Source of the DNA: Deltaproteobacteria bacterium
Lineage (GTDB): Bacteria; Desulfobacterota; DSM-4660; Desulfatiglandales; HGW-15
Assembly: GCA_019308525.1 (NCBI GenBank)
Contig: JAFDIC010000181.1
Location: 1 to 13,948, forward strand
Length of the DNA stretch: 13,948 nt
Direction of reading: 5' to 3'
This document shows, piece after piece, positions 1-6,842 of this stretch. The notes beneath the pieces were generated by a model, which was not told where the DNA came from, ran no database searches, and worked only from the letters and a program-made list of their open reading frames with translations. The position numbers were made by a program, and so were the translations under genes. Positions within the stretch are counted from its first letter, which is position 1; the number at the start of each line of letters is the position of its first letter.

Positions 1-1
1 C

Positions 2-163
2 ACCCTCTCCGCCAAGATATTGGGCGACGCAGGCGCCTTCCCTCCAGGCGAGGGGATTGATGCCTTTGAGGAGCATCCAATTCTGCTCAAATCCAGGCTT
101 GCTCCTCTGGGAGGTACAGAGCGAAGAGAAGCGGAAAGAAATCTGGGTCGGGCGCAGAAATAG
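2..163 (+). CDS. 3' end of an unidentified protein (partial, 53 residues visible)
   Basis: The frame is open from the left edge to a TAG at 161-163. The visible tail carries the stretch FPPGEGIDAFEEHPILL and ends in a charged, probably helical segment rich in Arg and Glu. Codon use (many GNN codons, mixed third positions) resembles the genes to the right, which is the main reason to believe this frame over the +1 frame, also open here as far as about 209. I do not recognise the family and assign no function. The gene enters from outside the window, and it lies upstream of the tRNA-Ser gene with about 140 nt between them. A shift of frame would make this call wrong. Confidence 0.45.
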   Translation, partial: TLSAKILGDAGAFPPGEGIDAFEEHPILLKSRLAPLGGTERREAERNLGRAQK

Positions 164-239
164 GGGCCATAACCTGGAAAATCAGAGGTGTGCCCCCTAT
201 AGATCGTGAATGGAGTGGCCCCGTCTGATCCTGGTGCCC

Positions 240-268
240 TTATTTGGATAGCCAGAACATTGTATAAT
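240..268 (+). promoter_or_regulatory. Putative sigma-70 promoter for tRNA-Ser
   Basis: A perfect -10 hexamer TATAAT lies at 263-268. The best-placed -35 (TTATTT, 240-245, 17-nt spacing) is weak. The start point would fall near 275, about 30 nt before the mature tRNA, a usual distance for a tRNA leader. No other promoter stands out before dnaX, so transcription from here may also reach dnaX. The -10 is seen; its use is inferred. Confidence 0.45.
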
Positions 269-305
269 AGCCGGGAAGAATAGGTTCCCCTGTTTACGGC
301 AACGC

Positions 306-400
306 GGAGAGATGTCCGAGCTGGCCGAAGGAGCGCGACTGGAAATCGCGTGTACTACTGAAAAGTGGTACCGAGGGTTCGAATCCCTCTCTCTCCGCCA
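306..400 (+). tRNA. tRNA-Ser (anticodon GGA)
   Basis: A full class II tRNA can be folded by hand. The acceptor stem is GGAGAGA (306-312) with TCTCTCC (390-396), followed by discriminator G397 and an encoded CCA (398-400). The anticodon stem CGCGA/TCGCG encloses loop CTGGAAA, giving anticodon GGA, which reads UCC and UCU serine codons. The T arm is GAGGG-TTCGAAT-CCCTC (373-389). The long variable arm (GTACTAC pairing with GTGGTAC) and discriminator G are serine identity features. It sits directly upstream of dnaX, with about 130 nt between them. No signal-recognition-particle RNA was seen in that gap. Confidence 0.97.
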
Positions 401-529
401 TTCTTTTCACAGGGACACGTGGAAACATAAAACCATCTGATATCGCTGGCAATTTTTGTTTCAAACCCTCTTGGGGAGAAGTTTTCTTCGCTCACCTAAG
501 ATTCTAGAGACAGGTTGTAAAGGTTGAAT

Positions 530-2191
530 ATGGCTTACGAAGTCCTCGCAAGAAAATGGCGTCCCCAGGTATTCGACGATGTCATTGGGCAGGAGCATAT
601 AACTCGAACACTCAAGAACGCCATCAAGACGGGCAGGCTTGCCCACGCCTACCTCTTCAGCGGGACAAGAGGCGTGGGAAAAACCTCAGTGGCACGCATA
701 TTGGCCAAGGCCATGAACTGCAGGGAAGGTGAAGCCGGCACCCCCTGTAACCAGTGCCAGTCATGTATTGAGATAACAAATGGTTCATCGGTGGATGTCC
801 AGGAGATCGACGGGGCTTCCAACAGGGGCATAGACGAGATAAGGCTCCTCAGGGAAAACGTCAAGTATATGCCATCATCCGGCAGGTACAGGATATACAT
901 CATTGACGAAGTGCATATGCTCACCTTGCCCGCCTTTAACGCCCTGTTAAAGACCCTGGAAGAGCCACCTTCCCACGTCAAGTTCATCTTTGCCACAACC
1001 GAACCCCATAAGGTACCTGTCACCATCCTGTCAAGATGCCAGAGGTTCGATTTCAAGAGGATACCTGCGGCAAAGATCCTTGAACACCTGGAGCGCATAG
1101 CTGCAAATGAAGCCCTTGATATCAGCCGAACCGGCCTGGGAATAATTGCACGGGAAGCAAATGGGAGCATGAGAGATGCAGAGAGCCTGTTGGACCAGGT
1201 GATATCTTACGCGGGGCCGGCGGTAAGGGACGAGGATATCACTGATATCCTGGGAATCATAGATGTCTCTCTCATCTCAGACACGTCCAAGGCTATTGTG
1301 GAAGGATCTCCCAAGAGGTGCCTTGAGATAGTCGATAGGGTGTACAGTTACGGCTATGACCTGAAGGAGTTCTACAGGGCCCTTATGGATCGATTCAGGA
1401 ACATGCTTGTCAGCTTGATAGCCCCCGATGAAGGCCTGCTTGACATGATCGAGAACGAGGCGGAAGAGGTAAGACGCCAGGCCAAGGCGGCAGGGATGGA
1501 ACGGGTGCAACAATCATTGAATTATCTGATCGCCAGGGAGCAGGACATCCGTTTCACCTTTCAGCCCAGGCTGGTGCTTGAGGCCATCATGATAAAACTA
1601 TGCAGGCTTGGAGAGGATCTTTCCTTCGACGAACTCATCAAGAAGGTTGAGGCCCTTGAGACGCGCTTGACGTCATCGGCTACCGCCGAGAGTTCTTACG
1701 GGCCGGGGCTGGCTTCAGAGCCTGAGAAAGGTTGGCCGAGCGTGAAAGAGGAAAAGTTACGGACCTCTTTGTCAGGACAGGAGCAAGGGCAGGGCTGGGA
1801 AGACTTCCTGGATTTTCTTTCCGCCAAGAGCACTTCAATGGCCAACGTCTTGAAAGAATGGCGTTTCCTGAGCCTGGCAGAAGGCGTACTGGAGATGTCC
1901 AAGGGCAGGAATTCCTTTTCATCCAGTTATTTTGAAGATGCTGAGAGGCTTTCCAAGCTTTCAGCCTATTGCAAGGAGTTCTTTGGACGAGATATCAAGA
2001 TCAAGGTGGTGGAAGAAGGTGCGGGAGACAAGAGCACTCGTGCCTTTTCGGACCCTGCTCCAAGAAAGGAGGAGGAAGCCCGGAAGCAAGAATCCCTTCC
2101 ACAGCATGTGAGTGACGCGCTTGAGATCTTTCAGGGTAAAATAACTGCGGAGATCCCCACCAAGACAAAGCCCAGCAGAAACAAACAATAG
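530..2191 (+). CDS. dnaX: DNA polymerase III subunit gamma/tau
   Basis: This is the AAA+ clamp-loader subunit that opens and loads the beta sliding clamp and, as tau, links the loader to polymerase cores and helicase. The 553-residue protein has Walker A GTRGVGKT (45-52), four zinc-binding Cys (64, 73, 76, 79), Walker B with DE at 126-127, sensor-1 region around Thr157, and the SRC motif with arginine finger (168-170), all at E. coli-like positions. Domain III is helical to about residue 370. A variable linker follows, then a C-terminal tau-type domain ending near the VSDALEIFQG segment. ATG 530 is chosen because AAAGG (519-523) lies 6 nt upstream and the family begins MAYxVLARKWRP; an in-frame TTG at 524 abuts that site. 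E. coli tau is longer (643 residues). I saw no slippery A-run like that of E. coli, so only the full-length form is expected. First gene of the likely dnaX-ybaB-recR-glcD-uppP operon. Confidence 0.97.
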   Translation: MAYEVLARKWRPQVFDDVIGQEHITRTLKNAIKTGRLAHAYLFSGTRGVGKTSVARILAKAMNCREGEAGTPCNQCQSCIEITNGSSVDVQEIDGASNRGIDEIRLLRENVKYMPSSGRYRIYIIDEVHMLTLPAFNALLKTLEEPPSHVKFIFATTEPHKVPVTILSRCQRFDFKRIPAAKILEHLERIAANEALDISRTGLGIIAREANGSMRDAESLLDQVISYAGPAVRDEDITDILGIIDVSLISDTSKAIVEGSPKRCLEIVDRVYSYGYDLKEFYRALMDRFRNMLVSLIAPDEGLLDMIENEAEEVRRQAKAAGMERVQQSLNYLIAREQDIRFTFQPRLVLEAIMIKLCRLGEDLSFDELIKKVEALETRLTSSATAESSYGPGLASEPEKGWPSVKEEKLRTSLSGQEQGQGWEDFLDFLSAKSTSMANVLKEWRFLSLAEGVLEMSKGRNSFSSSYFEDAERLSKLSAYCKEFFGRDIKIKVVEEGAGDKSTRAFSDPAPRKEEEARKQESLPQHVSDALEIFQGKITAEIPTKTKPSRNKQ

Positions 2192-2243
2192 GGCCAAAAG
2201 GGTTGCACATAGATAAGGAAGCAAAAACACGGGAGGAAAGCAC

Positions 2244-2573
2244 ATGAAAGGCATACCCAACATGGGAAACATAGTGAAGCAGGCACAACAATTTCAGGCC
2301 AAGATGGCAAAGCTACAGGAAGAACTGGAAGATAAGACCGTGGAGTCCTCCGCAGGGGGTGGAATGGTCACGGTTGTGGTAAATGGCAGGCAGGAACTCG
2401 TGTCCATAAACATTGACCCTGAAGTCGTAGATCCAGGGGATACGGAGATGCTGGAAGATCTTATCATGGCGGCAGTAAACGACGGTCTTGCCAAGGCGAA
2501 AAACATGGTCAACGAGGAGATGAAGAAGCTCACCCAAGGCCTCAACCTGCCAGGTATCCCGGGCCTCTTTTGA
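2244..2573 (+). CDS. ybaB: YbaB/EbfC family nucleoid-associated protein
   Basis: A 109-residue member of the YbaB/EbfC family, small dimeric DNA-binding proteins that coat the nucleoid. The N-terminal part is a long helix (about residues 7-34) with the typical KQAQQFQAKMAKLQEEL heptad pattern. A three-strand sheet follows with GGGMVTVVVNGR and the family segment SINIDPEVVDP. A C-terminal helix and a Pro/Gly/Leu-rich tail (GLNLPGIPGLF) complete the usual length. The start is supported by GGAGG at 2232-2236, 7 nt upstream; the next in-frame ATG (2262) would remove six residues and lacks such a site. It lies between dnaX and recR, the classic bacterial order, which suggests a role linked to DNA maintenance. 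The stop is TGA, and the reading frame continues without another stop into the recR start 12 nt later. Confidence 0.95.
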   Translation: MKGIPNMGNIVKQAQQFQAKMAKLQEELEDKTVESSAGGGMVTVVVNGRQELVSINIDPEVVDPGDTEMLEDLIMAAVNDGLAKAKNMVNEEMKKLTQGLNLPGIPGLF

Positions 2574-2585
2574 GGGGGTGTCATA

Positions 2586-3260
2586 ATGGGTATTTATCCG
2601 CCTCCCCTCGAAAGGCTCATTGAACAACTGACCAAGCTGCCTGGCATCGGCCAAAAATCTGCTGCCCGCGTAGCGCTACACATATTGAAAAGCAAGAAGG
2701 AACTGGCGGAGGATCTTGCCAGGGTCCTCCTGGAGGTAAAAGACAAGATAACCTTCTGTTCCCACTGTTTCAACTTTACCGACAAGGACCCCTGTTCCAT
2801 TTGCCGAGATCCAGACAGGGCCAACGGTATCCTTTGTGTCGTTGAAGGGCCTGGCGACCAGTTGGCCTTAGAAGAGGCCGGGATCTTCAAGGGGAGATAT
2901 CATGTGCTTCAAGGCGTCCTCTCACCCCTGGACGGCATCGGCCCGGAAGACCTCAAGATCGGCGAATTGCTCAGCAGGATCAAGGAGGAGAACATAAAGG
3001 AAGTCATCATCGCGACCAACCCCACATCGGAAGGTGAGGCAACAGCTTCATATCTTGTCAACCTTCTATCCGGACATGACACCAAGATAAGCAGGATTGC
3101 CTTCGGAGTTCCCATGGGCGGGGACCTCAAATACATGGATATCATGACCCTTCAGCATGCCATGAGGAGTAGAATCCCCGTGCACCCCACACATGAAGCC
3201 GGAAACCCCAATAGATCTCCCCGCTCAAAGGGGGAAGGCAGCCCCAGGGCGGAACCATGA
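2586..3260 (+). CDS. recR: Recombination mediator protein RecR (with C-terminal extension)
   Basis: RecR works with RecO (and RecF) to load RecA onto SSB-coated single-stranded DNA at gaps. The 224-residue protein has a helix-hairpin-helix (LPGIGQKSAARVALHIL, 18-34), a four-Cys zinc finger (58, 61, 70, 73), and a Toprim domain starting around residue 82 with VVEGPGD. It also has the family segment NPTSEGEATASYL and the near-terminal GVPMGGDLKYMD. RecR proteins usually end near residue 200, so the last ~24 residues (Pro, Ser, Arg and Gly rich) are an extension. The DNA encoding it includes CCCC-GCTCAAA-GGGG (3219-3233) and looks non-coding in origin. The start ATG 2586 is preceded by GGGGGTG. 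The stop overlaps the next gene's start (ATGA), implying translational coupling. Confidence 0.95.
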   Translation: MGIYPPPLERLIEQLTKLPGIGQKSAARVALHILKSKKELAEDLARVLLEVKDKITFCSHCFNFTDKDPCSICRDPDRANGILCVVEGPGDQLALEEAGIFKGRYHVLQGVLSPLDGIGPEDLKIGELLSRIKEENIKEVIIATNPTSEGEATASYLVNLLSGHDTKISRIAFGVPMGGDLKYMDIMTLQHAMRSRIPVHPTHEAGNPNRSPRSKGEGSPRAEP

Positions 3261-4663
3261 TCCCCGAACCGGCACTGGAGAAGATCAGCGAGATCCTGGG
3301 GCCTCGATACCTCGTGAGGGACGGTGAAAGACTCTCCGAGTACGCCACCGATGCCACGAAGCTGGCCTATATGCCCGACGCAGTCGCCTTCCCTGGATCA
3401 AGCGAAGAAATATCACAGATCCTGGTCTTGGCCAACAAGCATTTCTTCCCCGTTGTCCCCAGGGGAGCGGGGAGCGGGAAGAGCGGTGGCGCCCTGTCCG
3501 TGAAGGGCGGTCTCGTGCTTTCCATGGACCGCTTCGATAGGATTCTCGATATAGACCGGGAAAACCTCATTGCCCTGGTGGAACCCGGCGTAATTACCTC
3601 CCGCCTTCAGAAGGAGGTGGAAAAATACGATCTGTTCTACCCTCCCGACCCAGGCAGTATTGACATCTCCACAATTGGGGGGAATGTCGCTGAATGCGCC
3701 GGTGGGATGCGAGCTGTAAAATACGGTGTCACCAGGGACTACGTGCTTGGCCTCAAGGTCGTTCTCCCCTTGGGTTCGATCATTGACACAGGCGTGAGGA
3801 CCGCCAAGGGGGTCGTGGGCTATGACTTGACCAGGCTTATCATCGGCTCCGAGGGCACCCTGGCAGTGATCACCTCCATAATATTGCGTCTCATTCCCAG
3901 GCCCACTTCAAGAAGGACCATGGTGATCTTCTTCCAGGACATCCCCCTGGCAGTAGAAACCGTTTCAGATATTATTTCAAACAGAATCACCCCCGCCGCC
4001 ATAGAATTCATGGACAGACTATGTATAGACTGTGTTCGTGATGAAATCGGCATATCCATACCCGCGGATACCAACGCACTTCTCCTTGTCGAGGTGGACG
4101 GGGAGCCGCTACAGATAGAGACAGCGCTGGAGAGGATAAGGAAACTCTCACTTGATGCGGGGGCAACAGGGGTTGAATCCGCGCAGGGGGAGGAGGGAAC
4201 CGAAAAGCTCTGGGATGTGAGGAGATACGTCTCCGAGTCCCTCTTTAAACTAAGGCCCGACAAGGTAAGCGAAGATATCGTCGTCCCCCGAAGCCGCATG
4301 GCGGACTTTGTGTTTTTTCTTGATAACCTGGGTAAAAAGTACAAGATTCCCATACCTGCCTTTGGCCATGCCGGCGACGGTAATATCCACGTAAATATCA
4401 TGTACGACGGCAAGCTGCCTCATGAAGCAGGGATAGTGGAGGAGGTGGTAAAGGAGGTATTCAGGAAGGCCCTTGCCATGGGTGGAACAATTTCCGGGGA
4501 ACATGGGATCGGTATCACCAAGGCGCCGTACCTTCCCATGGAGCTTCCACCTGCCGCCGTTGAGCTGATGTATCGCCTCAAAAGGGCCTTCGATCCCAAT
4601 GAAATCCTGAATCCCGGTAAGATATTCCCCTGGGCCCCTGATTCCAAGGAAAGGGGTGTCTAA
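3257..4663 (+). CDS. glcD: GlcD-like FAD-binding oxidase (glycolate/D-lactate dehydrogenase family)
   Basis: A 468-residue flavoprotein of the PCMH-type FAD family containing GlcD and bacterial D-lactate dehydrogenases, which oxidise 2-hydroxy acids to 2-oxo acids. The FAD domain shows PRGAGSGKSGG (68-78) and PPDPGS (129-134) followed by STIGGNVAECAGG (138-150). The C-terminal FAD-oxidase domain has the metal/substrate motif FGHAGDGNIH with His371 and His378, SGEHGIG with Glu415 and His416, and the closing FDPNEILNPGKIF. Length is normal. There is no signal peptide, so it should act in the cytoplasm or at the inner membrane face. No GlcE or iron-sulfur GlcF partner is encoded next to it, so its electron acceptor and exact substrate are unknown. 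It overlaps recR by 4 nt and is followed 6 nt later by uppP. The family is certain; the symbol is the closest match only. Confidence 0.88.
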   Translation: MIPEPALEKISEILGPRYLVRDGERLSEYATDATKLAYMPDAVAFPGSSEEISQILVLANKHFFPVVPRGAGSGKSGGALSVKGGLVLSMDRFDRILDIDRENLIALVEPGVITSRLQKEVEKYDLFYPPDPGSIDISTIGGNVAECAGGMRAVKYGVTRDYVLGLKVVLPLGSIIDTGVRTAKGVVGYDLTRLIIGSEGTLAVITSIILRLIPRPTSRRTMVIFFQDIPLAVETVSDIISNRITPAAIEFMDRLCIDCVRDEIGISIPADTNALLLVEVDGEPLQIETALERIRKLSLDAGATGVESAQGEEGTEKLWDVRRYVSESLFKLRPDKVSEDIVVPRSRMADFVFFLDNLGKKYKIPIPAFGHAGDGNIHVNIMYDGKLPHEAGIVEEVVKEVFRKALAMGGTISGEHGIGITKAPYLPMELPPAAVELMYRLKRAFDPNEILNPGKIFPWAPDSKERGV

Positions 4664-4669
4664 GCTGGT

Positions 4670-5494
4670 ATGTCGGTAGCTGAAGGTATTCTCCTGGGCA
4701 TCATCCAGGGGCTGACGGAGTTCTTACCCATAAGCAGCTCCGGTCACCTGGTGCTCTTCCAGGAGCTGCTTGGCTTCAAGGGACCTGCCCTGCTCCTTGA
4801 TACCGCACTTCATTTCGGGACCCTTGTTTCGATCCTCGTGTTTTTCAGGTCTGACATACGCGGCATGTTTTCCGAGACCTGGAGTTTCTCCAGGGTCATG
4901 GTCACTGGCAACATACACCCTGCCGAAATCAGCAGGTATCCCAGCGCAACTCTTGCTCTGTGGGTGGTCATCGGCAGCATACCCACTGCCCTGGTCGGCC
5001 TTTCCTTCAAAGGACCCATAGAAACCCTCTTCGGCTCCACGACCGTTGTAGGCGCAGCCTTGATATTCACCGGGCTGGCTATCGGGACCTCAAGACTGAT
5101 ACCTCCGGGCTACGGGCAAAGAACCGGTGTTGGGTTGCCAGGTTCCCTCCTGGTAGGATTGGCTCAGGGATTGGCGCTTGTCCCGGGAATATCCCGCTCG
5201 GGCACGACCATAGTGTGCGGTTTGCTGCTCAAAATGGACCGGGAACTGGCAGCACGTTTTTCCTTTCTACTCGCCATACCTGCGGTCATCGGCGCACTCG
5301 GACTACAGATCAAGGTCGGCGGGCCCGGTAATGTGCCTGTTTCAGTGCTATTGAGCGGATTCCTTACTTCAACCCTGACCGGGCTCCTGGCCCTCAAGCT
5401 ATTGCTCCGCATCGTCAAGAAGGGCAGGCTTTACTACTTCGCGCCCTACTGCTGGGCCCTGGGTCTGGCCGTCCTGCTCATCAAGCATCTGTAA
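4670..5494 (+). CDS. uppP: Undecaprenyl-diphosphate phosphatase (BacA/UppP)
   Basis: An integral inner-membrane enzyme that removes a phosphate from undecaprenyl diphosphate to regenerate the lipid carrier for peptidoglycan, O-antigen and other envelope polymers; extra copies confer bacitracin resistance. The 274-residue protein has the N-terminal signature QGLTEFLPISSSGH (13-26) with Gln13, Glu17, Ser24 and His26. The second signature PGISRSGTTI (172-181) contains Arg176, expected to contact the diphosphate. About eight hydrophobic segments cover the chain, including the last stretch LGLAVLLIKHL. The first signature has Gln where E. coli has the first Glu; the family motif allows either. The ribosome-binding site is weak (GGGG about 15 nt upstream), so translation may depend on coupling to the preceding gene. 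It is the last gene of the rightward operon and converges on lptD. Confidence 0.96.
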   Translation: MSVAEGILLGIIQGLTEFLPISSSGHLVLFQELLGFKGPALLLDTALHFGTLVSILVFFRSDIRGMFSETWSFSRVMVTGNIHPAEISRYPSATLALWVVIGSIPTALVGLSFKGPIETLFGSTTVVGAALIFTGLAIGTSRLIPPGYGQRTGVGLPGSLLVGLAQGLALVPGISRSGTTIVCGLLLKMDRELAARFSFLLAIPAVIGALGLQIKVGGPGNVPVSVLLSGFLTSTLTGLLALKLLLRIVKKGRLYYFAPYCWALGLAVLLIKHL

Positions 5495-5578
5495 TTTCCA
5501 ACAGGCTCTGTGGTACCGGGACTGACATCGTCCAAGAAGGCGAGGGGTTCGAAGATTGACGAGGTCCCAAGAATCCGT

Positions 5579-5708
5579 GTTGATGGTTTCGGAAAGGCCG
5601 CAGATGCAAGGCGCGCAAATCTTTAGGAATGAGGCGTACATGGTGGTACGCCGCAGTGACTAAAGATGTAGCGCAACACAGCAGATGTGGTTTTGGCGGA
5701 AGCAGCAA
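5579..5708 (+). repeat. Dispersed repeat, copy A (~130 bp, nested hairpins)
   Basis: This segment is repeated at 12865-13013 in the same orientation. In my hand alignment the right 104 nt (5605-5708) match 92/104 and the left 26 nt match 19/26. It contains a nested inverted repeat: ATCTTTAG (5619-5626) with CTAAAGAT (5660-5667), enclosing GGCGTAC (5633-5639), loop ATGGTG, and GTACGCC (5646-5652). The repeat ends 3 nt beyond the stop codon of lptD (which reads from the other side) and fills most of the space between the convergent uppP and lptD genes. It carries no credible ORF. A role as a bidirectional transcription barrier is possible, but there is no T-tract. Confidence 0.85.
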
Positions 5709-5711
5709 AAT

Positions 5712-6833
5712 CTAGATGCCCAGGCCCACTAGCCTGATACTAATGGAAATCGTACTAATCTCCTGGACCTCCATGGATAACCTCACTCCCCAGCACTGGG
5801 ACTGGTAGTCCAACCACAGACGGCTTTCGACCGTCGTGCCTTTTTTCAGGTCCCTCTTGATGCTGGTACCCATGGAAAACCCGCGCACAAGATGAAGGCC
5901 CAGGGTAAAGTCTATGCTTCTGGCAATATCCCTTTCATATTGATACTCCAGGGAAAGATAGTCTTTCCCCTCTCCCAGCAGCTTGGCCCGCAAGATCATT
6001 GATAGGTCTACGAAGGTGATTTTGTCTTCATAGTGGTCCCAGCGGGTCTTTGCCTTCAAGTCCAGGTCCCGGTGAGGGGTCAAAGTCAAGGCGGCCTCAA
6101 GCGGCTGGAATGGCCTTTTTTCTTCTGAGGGGTCGTCTTGTCTCTCTTCATTGACGTCATAGGTCTGGGATAGGAGGAACCTGGCCCATTGCCTGTAAGT
6201 ACTCTTGCCTTGTTTGCCCTCCTCCCGGGCGTCAAGAAAGTTGTCTATTGAGAGGCTGATCAAGTTCGCTTTCCTTTCCACGTCCAGGGGCTCAAACCAG
6301 GCGGAGGACTCGTCTTCGTCTGTCGGTACGGTGTAGTCGTAGGTAAGGGATGGAACTAACTTGTGTTTTAGTTCTACAACACTCCCCTTGTTAACCGTGA
6401 AGATCCTCTCAAGTACGCTCGAGAAATCGGCTCCCAGGCGATAGGCGCCTTTGGATAGATGATTTGCCCCCTGCGAACTCCCGTCCACCCATTGGGTATT
6501 CCTGGAATAGCTTATCGCGGGACGTAGTTTCAGGAATCTCCCGAACCATATGGGGTAAGATAGCTCCGGAGCAAAGAAAAGACCGTGGCCCTTTTGCCCG
6601 TAATCACGCCAGACGTATTCGTAGTCCGCGTCAAATTTCAAGAAAACGGGCAAGCCTGGTACGCGCCTGGGCAGAAGGGAGAAAGCGAGCATTCCCAGGG
6701 GTTGGGGGGTGTCATCCTCAGGCGGCTGCTCGGGACGCAGGAAATATTCCGACCCGAACTGAAGGCCGTAGTCATCGCCGTCCCTGCCGAGCCTCAAGGC
6801 GGACCTCCTGGTAGGAGACCTGTAGTCATCCAT
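5712..6833 (-). CDS. lptD: LptD C-terminal part (outer-membrane beta-barrel), cut off from its N-terminus by an in-frame UGA
   Basis: A 373-residue segment that continues, in the same frame, the LptD sequence ending at 6840. It corresponds to most of the beta-barrel that inserts LPS into the outer membrane. Alternating aromatic/hydrophobic strand patterns (for example FLKFDADYEYVWRDYG and YLSLEYQYERD) are typical of LptD barrels. Cys347, 27 residues from the end within QCWGVRLSM, matches the conserved C-terminal cysteine of the family. An ATG at 6833 lies two codons after the UGA with AAGGG just before it, so reinitiation is conceivable but the spacing is short. Alone it lacks a signal peptide and could not reach the outer membrane. 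The protein ends at LVGLGI, 3 nt before repeat copy A, slightly shorter than I would expect. It may be a pseudogene half. Confidence 0.8.
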   Translation of the reverse strand: MDDYRSPTRRSALRLGRDGDDYGLQFGSEYFLRPEQPPEDDTPQPLGMLAFSLLPRRVPGLPVFLKFDADYEYVWRDYGQKGHGLFFAPELSYPIWFGRFLKLRPAISYSRNTQWVDGSSQGANHLSKGAYRLGADFSSVLERIFTVNKGSVVELKHKLVPSLTYDYTVPTDEDESSAWFEPLDVERKANLISLSIDNFLDAREEGKQGKSTYRQWARFLLSQTYDVNEERQDDPSEEKRPFQPLEAALTLTPHRDLDLKAKTRWDHYEDKITFVDLSMILRAKLLGEGKDYLSLEYQYERDIARSIDFTLGLHLVRGFSMGTSIKRDLKKGTTVESRLWLDYQSQCWGVRLSMEVQEISTISISIRLVGLGI

Positions 6834-6839
6834 ATCCCT

Positions 6840-6842
6840 TCA
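6840..6842 (-). other. In-frame UGA interrupting lptD
   Basis: Read on the minus strand: GAC TAT TGA AGG GAT ATG GAT GAC TAC, i.e. D-Y-stop-R-D-M-D-D-Y. Both sides are in one frame and both are LptD. Related proteins, as I remember them, have F/Y-G-R-D-x-D-D-Y here, so the stop stands where Gly (GGA) would be, one base away. UGA is an ordinary stop in ybaB, recR, the Yip1-type gene and the small gene of this window. Confidence 0.85.

Noticed and set aside
163..222. Inverted repeat GGGGCCA (163-169) and TGGCCCC (216-222) upstream of tRNA-Ser
   Set aside because: Seven base pairs with a 46-nt loop and no T-tract; too weak to call a terminator or regulatory element.
1630..1780. Programmed frameshift in dnaX to make a short gamma form
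   Set aside because: No A AAA AAG-type slippery run or long A-tract is present in the region after the AAA+ core; only short A-triplets occur.
1649..1935. Overlapping ORFs on both strands inside dnaX (and similar ones inside other genes)
   Set aside because: They lie antisense or out of frame within clearly identified genes and resemble no protein family.
2571..2588. ybaB and recR are in the same frame across the ybaB TGA, suggesting a readthrough fusion
   Set aside because: Both proteins have normal family ends and starts, and recR has its own ribosome-binding site; a same-frame 12-nt gap occurs one time in three by chance.
5399..5641. Minus-strand ORF beginning MYASFLKICAP in repeat copy A, with a similar one at 12710-12946 in copy B
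   Set aside because: The shared N-termini come only from the repeat sequence; downstream the two frames are unrelated and there is no ribosome-binding site.
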